Below are positions 45,676 to 57,055 of a stretch of DNA of 64,000 bases, piece after piece (position 1 is the first letter of the stretch; the number at the start of each line of letters is the position of its first letter). The translations under genes and the position numbers were made by a program. The DNA is from Paraspadella gotoi (taxonomy: Eukaryota; Chaetognatha). The DNA lies in NCBI GenBank assembly GCA_051294375.1, contig CM119266.1, positions 9,246,538-9,310,537 of the forward strand. Direction: 5' to 3'. A model generated the notes under the pieces. The model had not been told where the DNA came from and did not search any database. It saw only the letters and a program-made list of their open reading frames with translations.

Positions 45676-45778
45676 ATCCAACGCCTAATCCAACGCCTGA
45701 TCCAACGCCTGATCAAATGCCTGATCCAAAGCCATATCAAACGCCTCATCCAACGCCTGTTCCAACGCCTGACACAAA
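45676..45778. repeat. 12-bp tandem repeat ATCCAACGCCTG
   Basis: Eight or nine units with drift (CATATCAAACGC, TTCCAACGCC), ending 80 bases before the large N gap. Confidence 0.9.
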
Positions 45779-45859
45779 CGCGACCAGTGTCTGATCTTTT
45801 TTGTTTTTCACTCAATCAACCGCGACTTTTTTTTCCTTCTTTTCTCGTTAGTTCCCTTT

Positions 45860-46223
45860 NNNNNNNNNNNNNNNNNNNNNNNNNNNNNNNNNNNNNNNNN
45901 NNNNNNNNNNNNNNNNNNNNNNNNNNNNNNNNNNNNNNNNNNNNNNNNNNNNNNNNNNNNNNNNNNNNNNNNNNNNNNNNNNNNNNNNNNNNNNNNNNNN
46001 NNNNNNNNNNNNNNNNNNNNNNNNNNNNNNNNNNNNNNNNNNNNNNNNNNNNNNNNNNNNNNNNNNNNNNNNNNNNNNNNNNNNNNNNNNNNNNNNNNNN
46101 NNNNNNNNNNNNNNNNNNNNNNNNNNNNNNNNNNNNNNNNNNNNNNNNNNNNNNNNNNNNNNNNNNNNNNNNNNNNNNNNNNNNNNNNNNNNNNNNNNNN
46201 NNNNNNNNNNNNNNNNNNNNNNN
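45860..46223. other. assembly gap, 364 N
   Basis: Intronic. Sequence after it (46224-46385) is GC-richer with an inverted CCAAT pair (GATTGG at 46305, CCAATC at 46325) but no exon. Confidence 0.95.
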
Positions 46224-46407
46224 GAAGGCGCGCCGCTCGGTGTCTTTTATCGACGTCTCTATCTCCGTCTGGTTTAAGGAAGTGGCGGCGCCGTTACGCT
46301 TTCTGATTGGTGGTCGGCATCTGTCCAATCAAACTACTCTGCATAAGCAGGATCGAAAAGATTCAGTCCCTTGAAAATCGATGGACGAATCGTCAGACAG
46401 ATAGATT

Positions 46408-46480
46408 GAATGAATGAATGAATGAATGAATCCTATATTCCTCTGTGGATATTATAATTATTATTATTATTATTTTCATT
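46408..46480. repeat. (GAAT)n then (ATT)n, intron
   Basis: Six GAAT units and about nine ATT units. Confidence 0.9.
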
Positions 46481-46522
46481 ATTATCATTTTAAACGCCGA
46501 TGCGCTAATGAGCTTGTTTGGA

Positions 46523-46712
46523 NNNNNNNNNNNNNNNNNNNNNNNNNNNNNNNNNNNNNNNNNNNNNNNNNNNNNNNNNNNNNNNNNNNNNNNNNNNNNN
46601 NNNNNNNNNNNNNNNNNNNNNNNNNNNNNNNNNNNNNNNNNNNNNNNNNNNNNNNNNNNNNNNNNNNNNNNNNNNNNNNNNNNNNNNNNNNNNNNNNNNN
46701 NNNNNNNNNNNN
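46523..46712. other. assembly gap, 190 N
   Basis: Begins exactly at the donor side of the second FHA exon, whose last base is 46713. Confidence 0.95.
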
Positions 46713-46855
46713 CGAAGATGATCCTGTCCTTGTGATCCAAGACCCTCGTCCCCGCGACGGGAATCCCGTTGACCTTGATCTTGGCGTTTTGACTCGCTGG
46801 GCGGATCTCGGCTTCGGCGCCCGCGAGACTGATCACCGCGTGTTCGTTTTGGATG
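46713..46855 (-). CDS. KIF28P: KIF28P-like kinesin, FHA domain second exon
   Basis: Exon of 143 nt: one base completes Ser, then 47 codons, then one base of Gly. It starts IQNEHAVISLAGAEAEIRPA, continues QNAKIKVNGIPVAGTRVLDH and ends KDRIIF. N-x-H after the glycine-loop, the N-G turn, and L-x-H-x-D-R-I-x-F are the FHA beta-sandwich signatures of kinesin-3. Acceptor CCACCGCAG. The donor is inside the N gap, but codon phase with 43360 shows that the exon ends at the gap edge. FHA domains bind phospho-threonine partners, and in kinesin-3 help control dimerisation and activity. Confidence 0.95.
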
Positions 46856-46884
46856 CTGCGGTGGAGGGTGGCGGTAGGGGGGGG

Positions 46885-47064
46885 NNNNNNNNNNNNNNNN
46901 NNNNNNNNNNNNNNNNNNNNNNNNNNNNNNNNNNNNNNNNNNNNNNNNNNNNNNNNNNNNNNNNNNNNNNNNNNNNNNNNNNNNNNNNNNNNNNNNNNNN
47001 NNNNNNNNNNNNNNNNNNNNNNNNNNNNNNNNNNNNNNNNNNNNNNNNNNNNNNNNNNNNNNNN
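46885..47064. other. assembly gap, 180 N
   Basis: In the intron between the two FHA exons, flanked by a G run and by (CGTT)n at 47065-47101. Confidence 0.95.
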
Positions 47065-47101
47065 CGTTCGTTCGTTCGTTCGTTCGTTCGTTCGTTCGTT
47101 C
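47065..47101. repeat. (CGTT)n microsatellite, intron
   Basis: Nine CGTT units starting at the gap edge and ending 16 bases from the donor of the first FHA exon. Confidence 0.95.
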
Positions 47102-47116
47102 TTCCGTCGATCAAAC

Positions 47117-47250
47117 CTGAGTCCCGTGATGCAGACGTCGTTGTCGGCGCCCGTCTTCCCGATCCTGTTGTCGCCTTCGTGAAGGAAGTGGGCGATGACG
47201 TGGGACAGTTGAGCGTCCTCGTTGATGTTGGACAAGTGACACTCCTTCGC
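47117..47250 (-). CDS. KIF28P: KIF28P-like kinesin, FHA domain first exon
   Basis: Exon of 134 nt, 44 codons plus two bases. It reads AKECHLSNINEDAQLSHVIA then HFLHEGDNRIGKTGADNDVC and ITGL. HL.N(L/I)NED..LS is the well-known start of the kinesin-3 FHA region (PHLVNLNEDP in others), and G-x-x-R-I-G is the FHA phospho-peptide loop. Acceptor CACTCAG; donor CAG|GTTTGA, slightly non-consensus. Join AG|C makes Ser. The preceding exon at 48350 ends in phase 0, as required. Confidence 0.96.
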
Positions 47251-47340
47251 CTGAGTGTCGAAGGGGGGAGGGTGGGTGGAGGTTGGAATGGGATGTTTAA
47301 TGAGCGAGATTTAAGGGGCGGGAGGGAGGGCAGAGAAAGG

Positions 47341-47510
47341 GGCATTCTAGAAAAGTGACATCCTTGAAAGGCGCATTTCAGGAAAAGACAATCTCGAAAG
47401 GCGCATTCTCTAAAATGGTTTTATTCTTGAAGGGGACATTCTCCAGAGAGGCATTCTTTAAAGGGACATTCTCGAAAGTGGCATTCTTGAAAAAAGGCAT
47501 TTTCGAACAT
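47341..47510. repeat. minisatellite GGCATTCTYGAAAG, intron
   Basis: About nine copies of a 15-18 base unit GGCATTCTCGAAAG / GGACATTCTCGAAAG with drift. Confidence 0.85.
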
Positions 47511-47560
47511 ATAGGAATGATTCTGGATGAGAGAGAGTGTAAAAGAAAGAAAGTGTGAGA

Positions 47561-47713
47561 NNNNNNNNNNNNNNNNNNNNNNNNNNNNNNNNNNNNNNNN
47601 NNNNNNNNNNNNNNNNNNNNNNNNNNNNNNNNNNNNNNNNNNNNNNNNNNNNNNNNNNNNNNNNNNNNNNNNNNNNNNNNNNNNNNNNNNNNNNNNNNNN
47701 NNNNNNNNNNNNN
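47561..47713. other. assembly gap, 153 N
   Basis: Intronic; followed immediately by (AG)n at 47714-47744. Confidence 0.95.
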
Positions 47714-47746
<33 letters not shown>

Positions 47747-47897
47747 CTCGGACACAAAGAGAGACCGACAGGCGCGAAGAAAAAAAAACCGTGGGCGAAG
47801 TCGAGTCAAAGTCTGAGGGAATCGGCTAATGGAATTTGGGCGTGGCTCCACGCGGTCAGACGTCACTGAACTTGGAGGAAAGAGGGAAAGAAGGAAC

Positions 47898-47900
47898 TGA

Positions 47901-47984
<84 letters not shown>

Positions 47985-48024
47985 AAAAAAGAAAAAAAGA
48001 AAGAAAGAGAAAGAAAGAAAGAAC
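47898..48024. repeat. (GAAA)n microsatellite, intron
   Basis: About 30 GAAA units, a few changed to AAAA or GAGA. Similar loose repeat to 48180. Confidence 0.95.
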
Positions 48025-48349
48025 CAAATTAAAATTTAGGAAGAGTGAAAGAAAGGAAAAAAAGAGAAAGAAATAAAAAAAAGAAAGAAAAAGGGCGCGA
48101 AGGAAGCAATAAAAATAAAATAAGAGAAATTACATGTAAAGAAAGAAAGAAATGGAAAAACGAAACAAATCGAATGCATAAAAAAGAAAGACAAAAATAA
48201 AAAGAGGGAAACTCACCAACGAAAACATATAATATCAGTTGAAAAATTAAACAAATCGACATACTTTATAAACAAAGACAAATCATACCAACCCATGCCA
48301 ATCCAATCAAACCCAACCAATCTAAATCGATCGAACCCAACCAACCAAC

Positions 48350-48516
48350 CTTTCTCTCCTTGATGCTCGTTCCGGGCGCCGGCGCCTCTGACCCCAGAGC
48401 CTCCTTTTCCTTCGCGTGTTCGTCCCAAGTTTTGGAGAGTTTGATGTATTCCTCCTGATTGGATTTGATGAGGGCAGCGTACTCTTCCTCCATCTCTTGA
48501 CGGAGGCGAAGTCGTT
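48350..48516 (-). CDS. KIF28P: KIF28P-like kinesin, coiled-coil exon after neck
   Basis: Exon of 167 nt: two bases complete Glu, then 55 codons starting RLRLRQEMEEEYAALIKSNQ and continuing EEYIKLSKTWDEHAKEKEAL, ending SIKERK. The first 40 residues are charged with a hydrophobic heptad, a predicted coiled coil; SKTWDEK.. is the usual sequence just before the FHA domain in kinesin-3. The G|AA join to the neck exon at 57184 and phase-0 join to 47250 are both in frame. Acceptor TTCACCAG, donor AAAG|GTTGG. A noisy duplicate is at about 59423-59613. Confidence 0.94.
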
Positions 48517-48896
48517 CTGGTGAAAAAGGGTGTGGTCAAAGATTAAATTATTATATTTTTTTAATCATTAATATTAATGCTTGCAAACACAACGGCAACA
48601 CAGACAGCTTAAGGTCTCGTTAAATTGATTGATTGATTGCAATTGATATTATAAAAACTCAATAATAATCATGCCATAAAACATGAAAAAAAAACAGCAA
48701 TGGGATCAAATATAATGACTCGTTACAAACATTCGGCTTATTTAAGGACTTGCTGAATTTTTGCAATATGCAAATGAGATTATAAAAAACTCATTTGGAA
48801 ATTTGTAAACATCGAAAACTTCTTTTTCAAAAACCTCACAAAAACGAAAATTCTTGTTTTCAAAAAAATCCGAAAGAGGAGGAGAAACTGTTTTCT

Positions 48897-48898
<2 letters not shown>

Positions 48899-48969
<71 letters not shown>
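48899..48969. repeat. (GA)n microsatellite, intron
   Basis: About 35 uninterrupted GA units. Its counterpart in the duplicate (about 60078-60240) is broken by many insertions. Confidence 0.95.
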
Positions 48970-48971
<2 letters not shown>

Positions 48972-49256
48972 CAAATGGATGGGAGATTAGTTTTGAACTG
49001 ACTTCTTCGCTCCGGGGGAAATGACGTCTCGTCAGAAAAAGGGAAAAGTGGATTAGAGGGTGAGTTGGGACGGGGGGTGAAGGGGGGAGTGGGGGAGAAG
49101 GCAGGGGGAAGAGGGGAAGGGGGAGGGGAGAGAGAAATTCTAATTAAGAGGAAAAGATATATATATATGTTGTTATAAATTGAAAAATAATTAGTGAATT
49201 GAATGAGGGAGGTGGGACAGAGAGGAGAGAAAGTAAATATGAATGAAGGACTGATT

Positions 49257-49302
49257 AAATGAATGAATGAATGAATGAATGAATGAATGAATGAATGAAT
49301 GA
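49257..49302. repeat. (GAAT)n microsatellite, intron
   Basis: Eleven GAAT units; degraded counterpart at about 60600-60660. Confidence 0.95.
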
Positions 49303-49768
49303 TTAAATTAAACGATAAGATCTAACCAGAGAAAGAAAAGAGAAAGAGAGAAAGAAAAAGAATAAAAAACGAAAAGGCGAAAAGCGATTCATTAGCGACT
49401 CGACCGGTCGAGTCGGTCGGTCGGCCATTTTATAGACCCCGACGACGTCATCGCCGTCAAAATTGACGTCACGAGACGAGAATGAGGTTTGCTCTTCGCG
49501 ACCTTGAGTCGTCGCCTCATCCGTGGTGGTGGTTAAAGTGTGGAGGGGAGAAAGGGGGGCGGAAATGGGGGCGTGGCGTCGATGTTCATTTCGATTCTGA
49601 TTTCCTTTTTTTTTTTTGCGTCACCGTTTGTCTTAACGTCACGACGCGATGGCGTCAACTCTCTGTCGTTGAAGGAGTTGTTCTGTTCATCGTCGCACTT
49701 AGAGTCAATTCATAAAACTGGCTCTTTATTCTACTTTCTATTTCCTCACACTCTATCTCTCTTTCGCT

Positions 49769-49771
<3 letters not shown>

Positions 49772-49845
<74 letters not shown>
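49772..49845. repeat. (CT)n-(AT)n compound, intron
   Basis: About 18 CT followed by about 18 AT units; degraded counterpart at about 61255-61305. Confidence 0.95.
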
Positions 49846-49848
<3 letters not shown>

Positions 49849-50270
49849 TTCTCTCTCACATGTGAATCGTTTCACAAAAGTAAATTCGACTTTGCGTGAG
49901 ACCAAAGGCGATTTTCGGATATAATGACCAGAAAGCCGTTGGTCACGATATTCGATTTTATTTCTGATTAAATCATATTTAGCTAAAGTTGAAGAACATA
50001 TATATGCTGCAGATTGTCACATTATGGTTCATGTATTTTATTGTTGAATGACTCATTATCTTTTTGTTCGTTTAGTCAATTTTGTGCTTTGTGCTTGTGT
50101 CTTTTAAATTAAATGTTTGATTGTAATTGAATTGAATAAATTCTTGTCAGACGATATTTACTGACTTCGTTAGTTAGTAAGGGTTAGTTAAAAGTTTCAA
50201 GTTGTAGTTTCCATGGGAACCGCAATTAAACGGGAGTCTATTAAGTCTCTTTTCTATTTTTTTATTGTAC

Positions 50271-50342
50271 ATGGTATGCGTATGGTATGCGTATGCGTAT
50301 GATATGCGAATGGTATGCATATGGTATGCGTGGTATGCGTTG
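50271..50342. repeat. TATGCG-type repeat, intron
   Basis: GGTATGCGTATGCGTATG words, then (CT)n at 50407-50471. Confidence 0.85.
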
Positions 50343-50404
50343 TAATATACATTAATTTTTATACGACTAAACGTCTTACTCGCTCTGTTGTGTGTTTCGG
50401 CTTA

Positions 50405-50469
<65 letters not shown>

Positions 50470-50867
50470 GATTTCTTTCTCCATATGGAGTCGGTTAGAG
50501 AAACTCGGGAAAGAAGAGAAATCCCATGAATTTTAATGTCTTTTGTTTTTTTGCTTCCAAGGATTTTTCCTCTTCTCGTTCTACAGTAAAAATTCTCATT
50601 AATGGAAGAAAACAGCGAGAGAGAAATGTAAAAATATATATTTAAATATTTTAATTAAAGTTTATTAACTTATTCCAGATATAAAGACATGAAATTTAAC
50701 TGGAAGGTTAAAATTTATAATCTTAAACATTTTTTTTAATATTTTTCTATTGATACAAGAACTTGAAATCTATGATCGGAATTAAATGGAACCGTTTATC
50801 AATATGAATTGACGTCTTCTCCAAAAGTTTAGCTAGGAATGTGAATCTGCTCTTCGCCTTCTCTCTG

Positions 50868-51175
50868 TAGTCGGGCAATATGCTAAGGTTCACCCCTGCC
50901 GAGGAATTACATGACCACTTTCAGTTTGTGAGCCCGGCGGTGGTCTCATGAGGTAAGCCATCAGCTCATGACCACTAGGTACCGGCGTTCAATCCCAACC
51001 CAGGTACCTACCCTGCGGGAAGCGTGGGAGGACGGCCGTAAGCCGCTTGGGCGGCATGGCAAACCCTCAAGCCTGGTCCAAGCCCAGGGGCCCGTTCCAG
51101 GGGAGCTGCTAGAGTGAGGGTTATAGAAAGTACGGGACACAGTCATCTCAGCCCACGTAGCGCCTTATCCACACT
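50868..51175 (+). mobile_element. tRNA-derived SINE, plus orientation
   Basis: Blocks in order: GTAGTCGGGCAAT, an A-box-like segment near 50953 (TAAGCCATCAGCTCATGACC), GTTCAATCCCAACC (B-box), GGTACCTACCCTGCGGG, GGACGGCCGTAAG, AAGCCCAGG and GTAGCGCCTTATCC. Same family as 20386-20672. Confidence 0.8.
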
Positions 51176-51306
51176 GGTGCAGCCCATCCTGTCGAGCGTA
51201 TTCCAGACCTTCATGATTCACATGGCCACCTAATTCGTCTAGCTGAAGATTGCCTCCCTCCCTCCCTGGGAAGCCAGTGCAGGAGTGTGCAATCTGGAGG
51301 GGCATG

Positions 51307-51634
51307 TAGTCGGGCATTGCCTAGGTTCACCACCGCTGGAGAATCATGAGCACTTTCAGTTGAGTGTACCGGTGGATTGCTATTGAGTAAAGCCATCAGC
51401 TCATGACCATAGGTACGGGATATCAATCCCCAACCCTATAGAAAGATGGTACCTACCCTGCGAGGAAGTCGTAGAGGACGGCCGTAAGCTCGCCTGGCGC
51501 GGCATGGGCAAATCAAGCCTTGGATTCCTAAAAGCCCAGGGACCCGTTCAATGGGCTGCTAAGAGGGTATGATAAGAAGTTTACGGGCACAGTTCATTTC
51601 TTCAGCCACGTTAGCGCCTTATCCTTTTGCAGCG
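51307..51634 (+). mobile_element. tRNA-derived SINE, plus orientation, second copy
   Basis: Same blocks: GTAGTCGGGCATTGCC, GCCATCAGCTCATGACC, ATCAATCCCCAACC (altered B-box), GGTACCTACCCTGCGAGG, GGACGGCCGTAAG, AAGCCCAGG, TTAGCGCCTTATCC. Two copies in tandem, 130 bases apart. Confidence 0.8.
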
Positions 51635-51781
51635 CCAAACTCAATGCATTCCCAGCGCAAATGCCTCCTTGATAGGGAAACTTCTATCGGGGCCTTCCGC
51701 GCAAGTTGCGACAGTTTACCGACCGTGGCTAGAGGGCCGCTTCTTTTTCAATTTATCACACCGACCACAATGAAGCCTCAT

Positions 51782-52495
51782 TCACGCCCTCCGCATACAA
51801 AAGAGCGAGCCCCATACAGCCCGCCAACTTCTCCAGCTATCCAGTGATATCGAATTACACCACTGACATCCGCCACGTGGAAGGGTGAAAGCTATATACG
51901 TGGTGATAGTCTCGGTGCTCTCTCTCGTCCTAACCAATACTCCATTCACAGGCAGTGATAATTCCCGCCATTTGACAAACCCCTCGACGAGAAAAAGCGG
52001 AAACACTTTCGATGCGTCATAGCCGCCGCGCGCATCAAGGAATAGAATTGAGAGAAGATGGCCGACAACAACCACTCGACCGTTGATTTTACGCGCCTCT
52101 TTCAGACGCTTCCACAGGCCTCCATTTCCGGCTAAAGTCCAACTCGGGTGACGCAACAATCGTCCTTCGACCATCTCGAATGGACCTGCCCGCCCCTTCG
52201 TGCCGGAAGCCTGGCGTCGGAAGGTTTTTGAGGAAATACATGGCCTGGCCATCCTGGAGTGGCCATGCCCGAACACGCGAAGCAGTGGCGAAAAGTTTCG
52301 TCTGGCCGTCCATGCAGCGCTGCACTTAACCCGCCTTGGCACGCGAATGCGCCCATACATGCCAGCGGGCAAAAATGTCACTCGACCACGTTTGTTCCAG
52401 AAAATCGACGATTTCACCGTCCCTCCAAAGAGATTCCAACACAATCCATGTGGTATCCTGGTAACCATGCCATCCTCAAACTCGGTTTCTCGCAC
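51782..52495 (-). mobile_element. degenerate non-LTR retrotransposon, reverse transcriptase fragment
   Basis: A 237-codon minus-strand frame with no initiating ATG. At residues 151-160 it has LFLDARGGYD, which fits reverse-transcriptase motif A (hydrophobic-LD-x-x-x-A-[FY]-D, with Gly for the usual Ala). It is followed by a hydrophobic helix (VFPLFLVEGFVKW) and, at about 205-210, LPRGGC, which resembles the (L/I)PQGG(C/V)LSP motif B'. The LSP is lost (QWC instead), and no YADD is visible. The upstream part is rich in RR and G and may be out of frame. Likely a dead or mis-sequenced element. Confidence 0.45.
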
Positions 52496-53820
52496 CCTAC
52501 TGACGAAGCCGCTAGACCGATTTACAAGATGGCCAATGCATGATGGTCGAATACCCTAATTCAAAGATATCCACAGCCGTAAACCGTCGCCGGACGCTTT
52601 GCCCAAAAACTTGGGCGCGTAAGCCTCATTTGGAATCCCGTCCGAAATTACAACCGACCGCGGCTTCCCAGTTGTTCGTCCACATTTGGCGCCAGCTCCA
52701 AAAAACGTGGATTGTCAATTGCACACTGAATTCAGCGCCGGTCTTCTCCATACCTTGCAGAAATCCATAAACGGATGGTCCGAGCAGAGTTCCATAGCGC
52801 AGTCGTGCCTTTCTGAAAGGGTCCCTGGGCATTGCTCTTTGGCGCCTGCGAACCCGACAAGTGATGTATTGGCGCTCTTCCGATCAGGCACTCTCGGCAG
52901 AATAAGGACGACAATTAAGGACTGACATCAGAATCATCCCAGCAACCAACTGGGTAGTACGGCGACGCACCTTGCAGTCCCCGGCGACCCTACTAGGGCG
53001 CACCAAGCTTCAATCAACCGCTTACGAGGCACTGGCCCGGCGCCAACTTCACGACGAACTTCCGCATGGAGTTCGAGGCGGCTCCAGCCAGCCCGCGAGA
53101 CCAGCACCCACCGGATTCCCACAGGGTGCCACCTTCCGGTGAGCCTCGCCACCCTCGTCTCACGTATTTATACGCCGCAGAGCGGAGTTTGCAACACCAA
53201 CCCTCCTGCTCCTTGATGAACTGGCCCCTTCAGAGTAATCGACAGGGACAATTTAAAACTTCCGGGTAGAAATTCCGGAAGAGGCAGCAGGAAGAAAGTC
53301 ATCGCCATTGCCTCGCATTCAAACCGGCAACGTCTGCGGACGACGCCATATGCAGACGACGCGCGGCTCCCGAAAAATCGCCCTCCAAAATTTGCCGCCA
53401 AGCGCGCAGGACGCCCCCCTAGACGAAGCATCGACAAGGAACGACTTCCTCCTTCGTCGAATCGTGACTCACGCCGCCCAAGCGCTCGCCAGGCAAGCTA
53501 CCGTCAAAATGTATGACCAACTCAGAAAGAAGGCGAGGCAGAGCGCAACGAAGACCCATTTCGGCCACGCCCACTACGACGGAACCAGGGAACGATGTCG
53601 TTTCGCTGAGAGATCCCATCCCGAGGCGCGACATCCAGTTCGAATCGTTTTTCCCCGCCTGAAAGTCGCGCCACTCCCTCTTCCCCCGGCGCTGGAAACG
53701 CGGCGGTTTCGCCCCGGACTACGCGCACGGTCCTTCGACGCAACTGCTCGAACAAAACGGTTGATCAAGAAGCCCAATCAGGGTGAACACAAAACTCAAT
53801 ATCCTCGCTTTCAACCATAA
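52496..53820. mobile_element. GC-rich continuation of retroelement
   Basis: GC-rich unlike the AT-rich neighbours, with many overlapping frames of 60-170 codons on both strands and none with recognisable domains. Because it is continuous with the reverse-transcriptase fragment, it is probably the upstream part of the same minus-strand element, frame-broken. The plus-strand 170-codon frame (53308-53820) is Arg/Ala-rich and not convincing. Confidence 0.35.
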
Positions 53821-56800
53821 AGCTCGTGGGCTGGGGGGGATAGGGATGGAACCCTCGTTCTTCTCCCCACTCTTGGGCGATGGTAGCCGAATTTATAAGT
53901 AGACATTTGTGTGGAAAGTTTCGAATATTTATATAAAACTTTAAATAATTAATAAGGATCAAAATAAATAAAAGATTCATCACGAGATTCTCGAACTCAG
54001 AGATTTTCAATCCATGTCCAGACTTACTTAGTGGCAAGCGCCACTGCCCGGTTGTCTTAACATAATAGATATTCACTTTTACAAACGGTTATCTTATTAT
54101 AATATGACAATCACAGTGATTAAAACAAAAGACACTATAACACACCTAGTTTAAGCAGGAGTGTCATCACTAGTAAATATTATGTTGACTTTATTGGTTA
54201 TCTACGTTTCATTAGACGTTTAAGTCTCTATCTTCACAATAGTATTGCTTAATGTTCAATAGTGTTATTACTTCATTGGTTAATGTTTCCATTGTTAGGT
54301 AGGATTTATATGATATGTACTGGTTATATTTTTTGTAATGAGGATATAGAACCAAATTCCTAAACTCAGAATCCCAAACCTTTTTTCATAATTGTTTTTA
54401 TATTTTTTTGGATAGAGATATGAACTGGAATAATGTAAAATCTTAAGTTACGGTCTAAATTGGCCATGAGGTTTAGAAAGAAATCGACCAAAAACAAACA
54501 AAATTCCACACCCCTTTTGATTCAACATTTTTCCCCTTTTAAGGTCCAGGATCACTACAGTTTCAAATTAATAATTAGCCTCAAAAAACCGGTAGCTCGG
54601 ATTTCGAAAGGAGAGCTCCTGACGATATCCGAAAATGTATCACTTTACTATTTTTTTTCAAAGGTCGTCATCGTTTTTTTTGATTTATTTTGTACTATAA
54701 TAAATAAAAGAAAGCCTATTTGAAGAGCTTGCAGCCCAAACGTAAGGCCGCGGGTTTCTCATAAAATTTGGCCGAAGATATGAATTACCTTTTAGGTCAC
54801 TAACTCCAATTCTATGAAAAGATATTTTCAAAATTTGCCTCCTTTCATATAAAATTTTGATTATTTTAATCAATTTTTGGGATTAATCCTTGATATCTTT
54901 GAAACGAAAAACTTTTTTGCAAAAACGGAGCGCTATTAGGATACTCTCCCACCTTCCTGTCTTGCCCAAGCATATTTTTTTCTCAAGAAGAGTCAAACGG
55001 TTTGGAAGCTGTTGCAACTCATTCGTTTTTTAACTTCACGTTCGTCAAAGAAAGTTAAATTCTGTACTCATTAAAACTCATTAAACATTTACGGATAAAG
55101 TAAAAGGAGTCAAATATGAAATAATTCGAATAAGTTTTTTAACTCATAGAAAACTCATGAAAGTATAAAAAACGTCTGAAAATTGTAGAAGAGTAGTTTG
55201 TTTTAGACTTTATTAGTGATACAAACCCTCATGTATGTACTTTGACCAAAGGATAAGAATTAAACTTATAGAGAAGTAGGAGAATTGGAGCTTACTGTTA
55301 AAGAAATCAGTTTTAAGTTAAAAAATATATTAGTTGATAGAGAAATATTCAGCTTACATAATAAAAAATATTTTTCTCTTGAAAATTCTAGTTTTACCGA
55401 AAGAAAAAATTGTTTAAATTTTTAATGAAACAGAATTTATTTAGGTAGATTTATTAAAAGTTTTTGAACAATTTTAATTAGAAAACCATCTTACATGGCG
55501 CATATGAGAACAATGATTAAGATACAGTAAATTAAGATTTCACGCAAATTTATTAGGTTAGTGATTCCCTGGCCTTAAGATTTTCGCCGTATCCTGACGT
55601 CCTCTTACAAACTTTTAATTCCTGCTAGTTAATTTTTTTTTCCTAAACTAAGCAAAGAAATCCATAACTTTACTATTATTATATAATTTCTGAGGTTGTA
55701 AAAAAATATATAATGAAATTACTTATTAACATTGGGAATTATGAAAAGTATAATGGTGGCTTGTGAAGCCTTGAGAGTTAAATATTAAAAAATTCGCCTA
55801 TTTTATATTTGAAAAATGACAGTAAAGTGAACAAGATTGAATTGGTCTTTCCGGCTCATTTCAGTAAACATCCCTGTTGGAGTCTAGCATAAAATAATGT
55901 TTACCTTTTGCTGGTGGAAAAGAAAGATAAATACTTAGGCTGTGATGGCGTGTGAATAATATTTGTAGAATTTGTAAACATGCTTGTAATATCAGACAAG
56001 GCAAATATTTAAGTTAAATAAAAATTATATTTTCTTTATCCAAAAACTTTAAAGTTTTTACTGAGTACAATTTAGCCTTTTTCCTTCACATCACTAAAAG
56101 AATTTAATTTTCATTTATTTTATATGCGGGTTTCATTAGTTTTGAAAATGCATTATAATTATTTGACTTAGGTGTTTGACACTAACCCTGTAAAGAACTT
56201 TCAGCAAAAATTAAATTGCTAATATTGTAACTTGTATTGTGACCCAATGATTTATGGCTTCATTTTCGGTACTATTGCCATCCCTGTATCTTTGTTCCTT
56301 CAAAAGCATATCAGGAAAATAAGTTTTTTCCTCAACCTTCCTTTTAATTTCTTTATTAAATACAAAATTTCATGTTGTCAGAACCGGACCAATGGACTTA
56401 CCACGTTGGCTCTCTACTATGAAAGAAGTGAGTCAATAATTGAAAAGAAAAAATTTTTTGGCAAGCTCTTGAGAACAGAGGCTTTCTTAAATTCATAATT
56501 CGAAAAGTAATATTATAATGTTTAACATACCCTAGGCCCGTTTGACAATTTTCGAAAACTCAAAATTTTCCCGTTGCTTTCTATAGTAAAAACAAGACTT
56601 GAAAATTTCCGGAGATGACTAGTGCCATTTCCCTGGCTTGTTTGATATTAAAATCCTTTATTCAAAATGCCATAAGAACGAATTTGGCTAGCCTCTTAAG
56701 ATATAATGCTATCAGGAAATCGTGTGTTTTTTACAACTGAATTTTTTATTCTCCGAATTTCTGGCAATCGCGTTGTGCATTTCGCAAATAAGAGTAGTAG

Positions 56801-57055
56801 CATGATTTTAACGGAAAATCTCTATTAGAAAAATGATTGAATTGTTTTTATAGGGAATGTCTTCGTATATATGATATAGAGGTGATTTTTTAGAATGCTT
56901 AGATCAAAAAAAAGCAGACAGAATAATCTATATGCCTCTCTAGGGATTAATATATTATTTAAGTCTGTTTCTACTATTGAACAATAAAAAACTCAACTTG
57001 TTCTGAGATGAACGTTTTTAATACTCACACGAGAACATTGGAAGTCAAATTCGCA
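53821..57055. other. AT-rich part of the 6.2-kb block, no gene seen
   Basis: No long frame, no repeat family or splice-like exon recognised. Confidence 0.55.

Noticed and set aside
45676-45778. Short regular repeats considered as a CRISPR array
   Set aside because: Head-to-tail 12-bp units without spacers, in an intron of a eukaryotic gene.
45816-47866. Long frames crossing N runs
   Set aside because: They are open only because N is unreadable; only the kinesin exon parts on the minus strand are supported.
53308-53820. 170-codon plus-strand gene
   Set aside because: Arg/Ala-rich frame in a GC-rich retroelement island where most frames are open; no motif.
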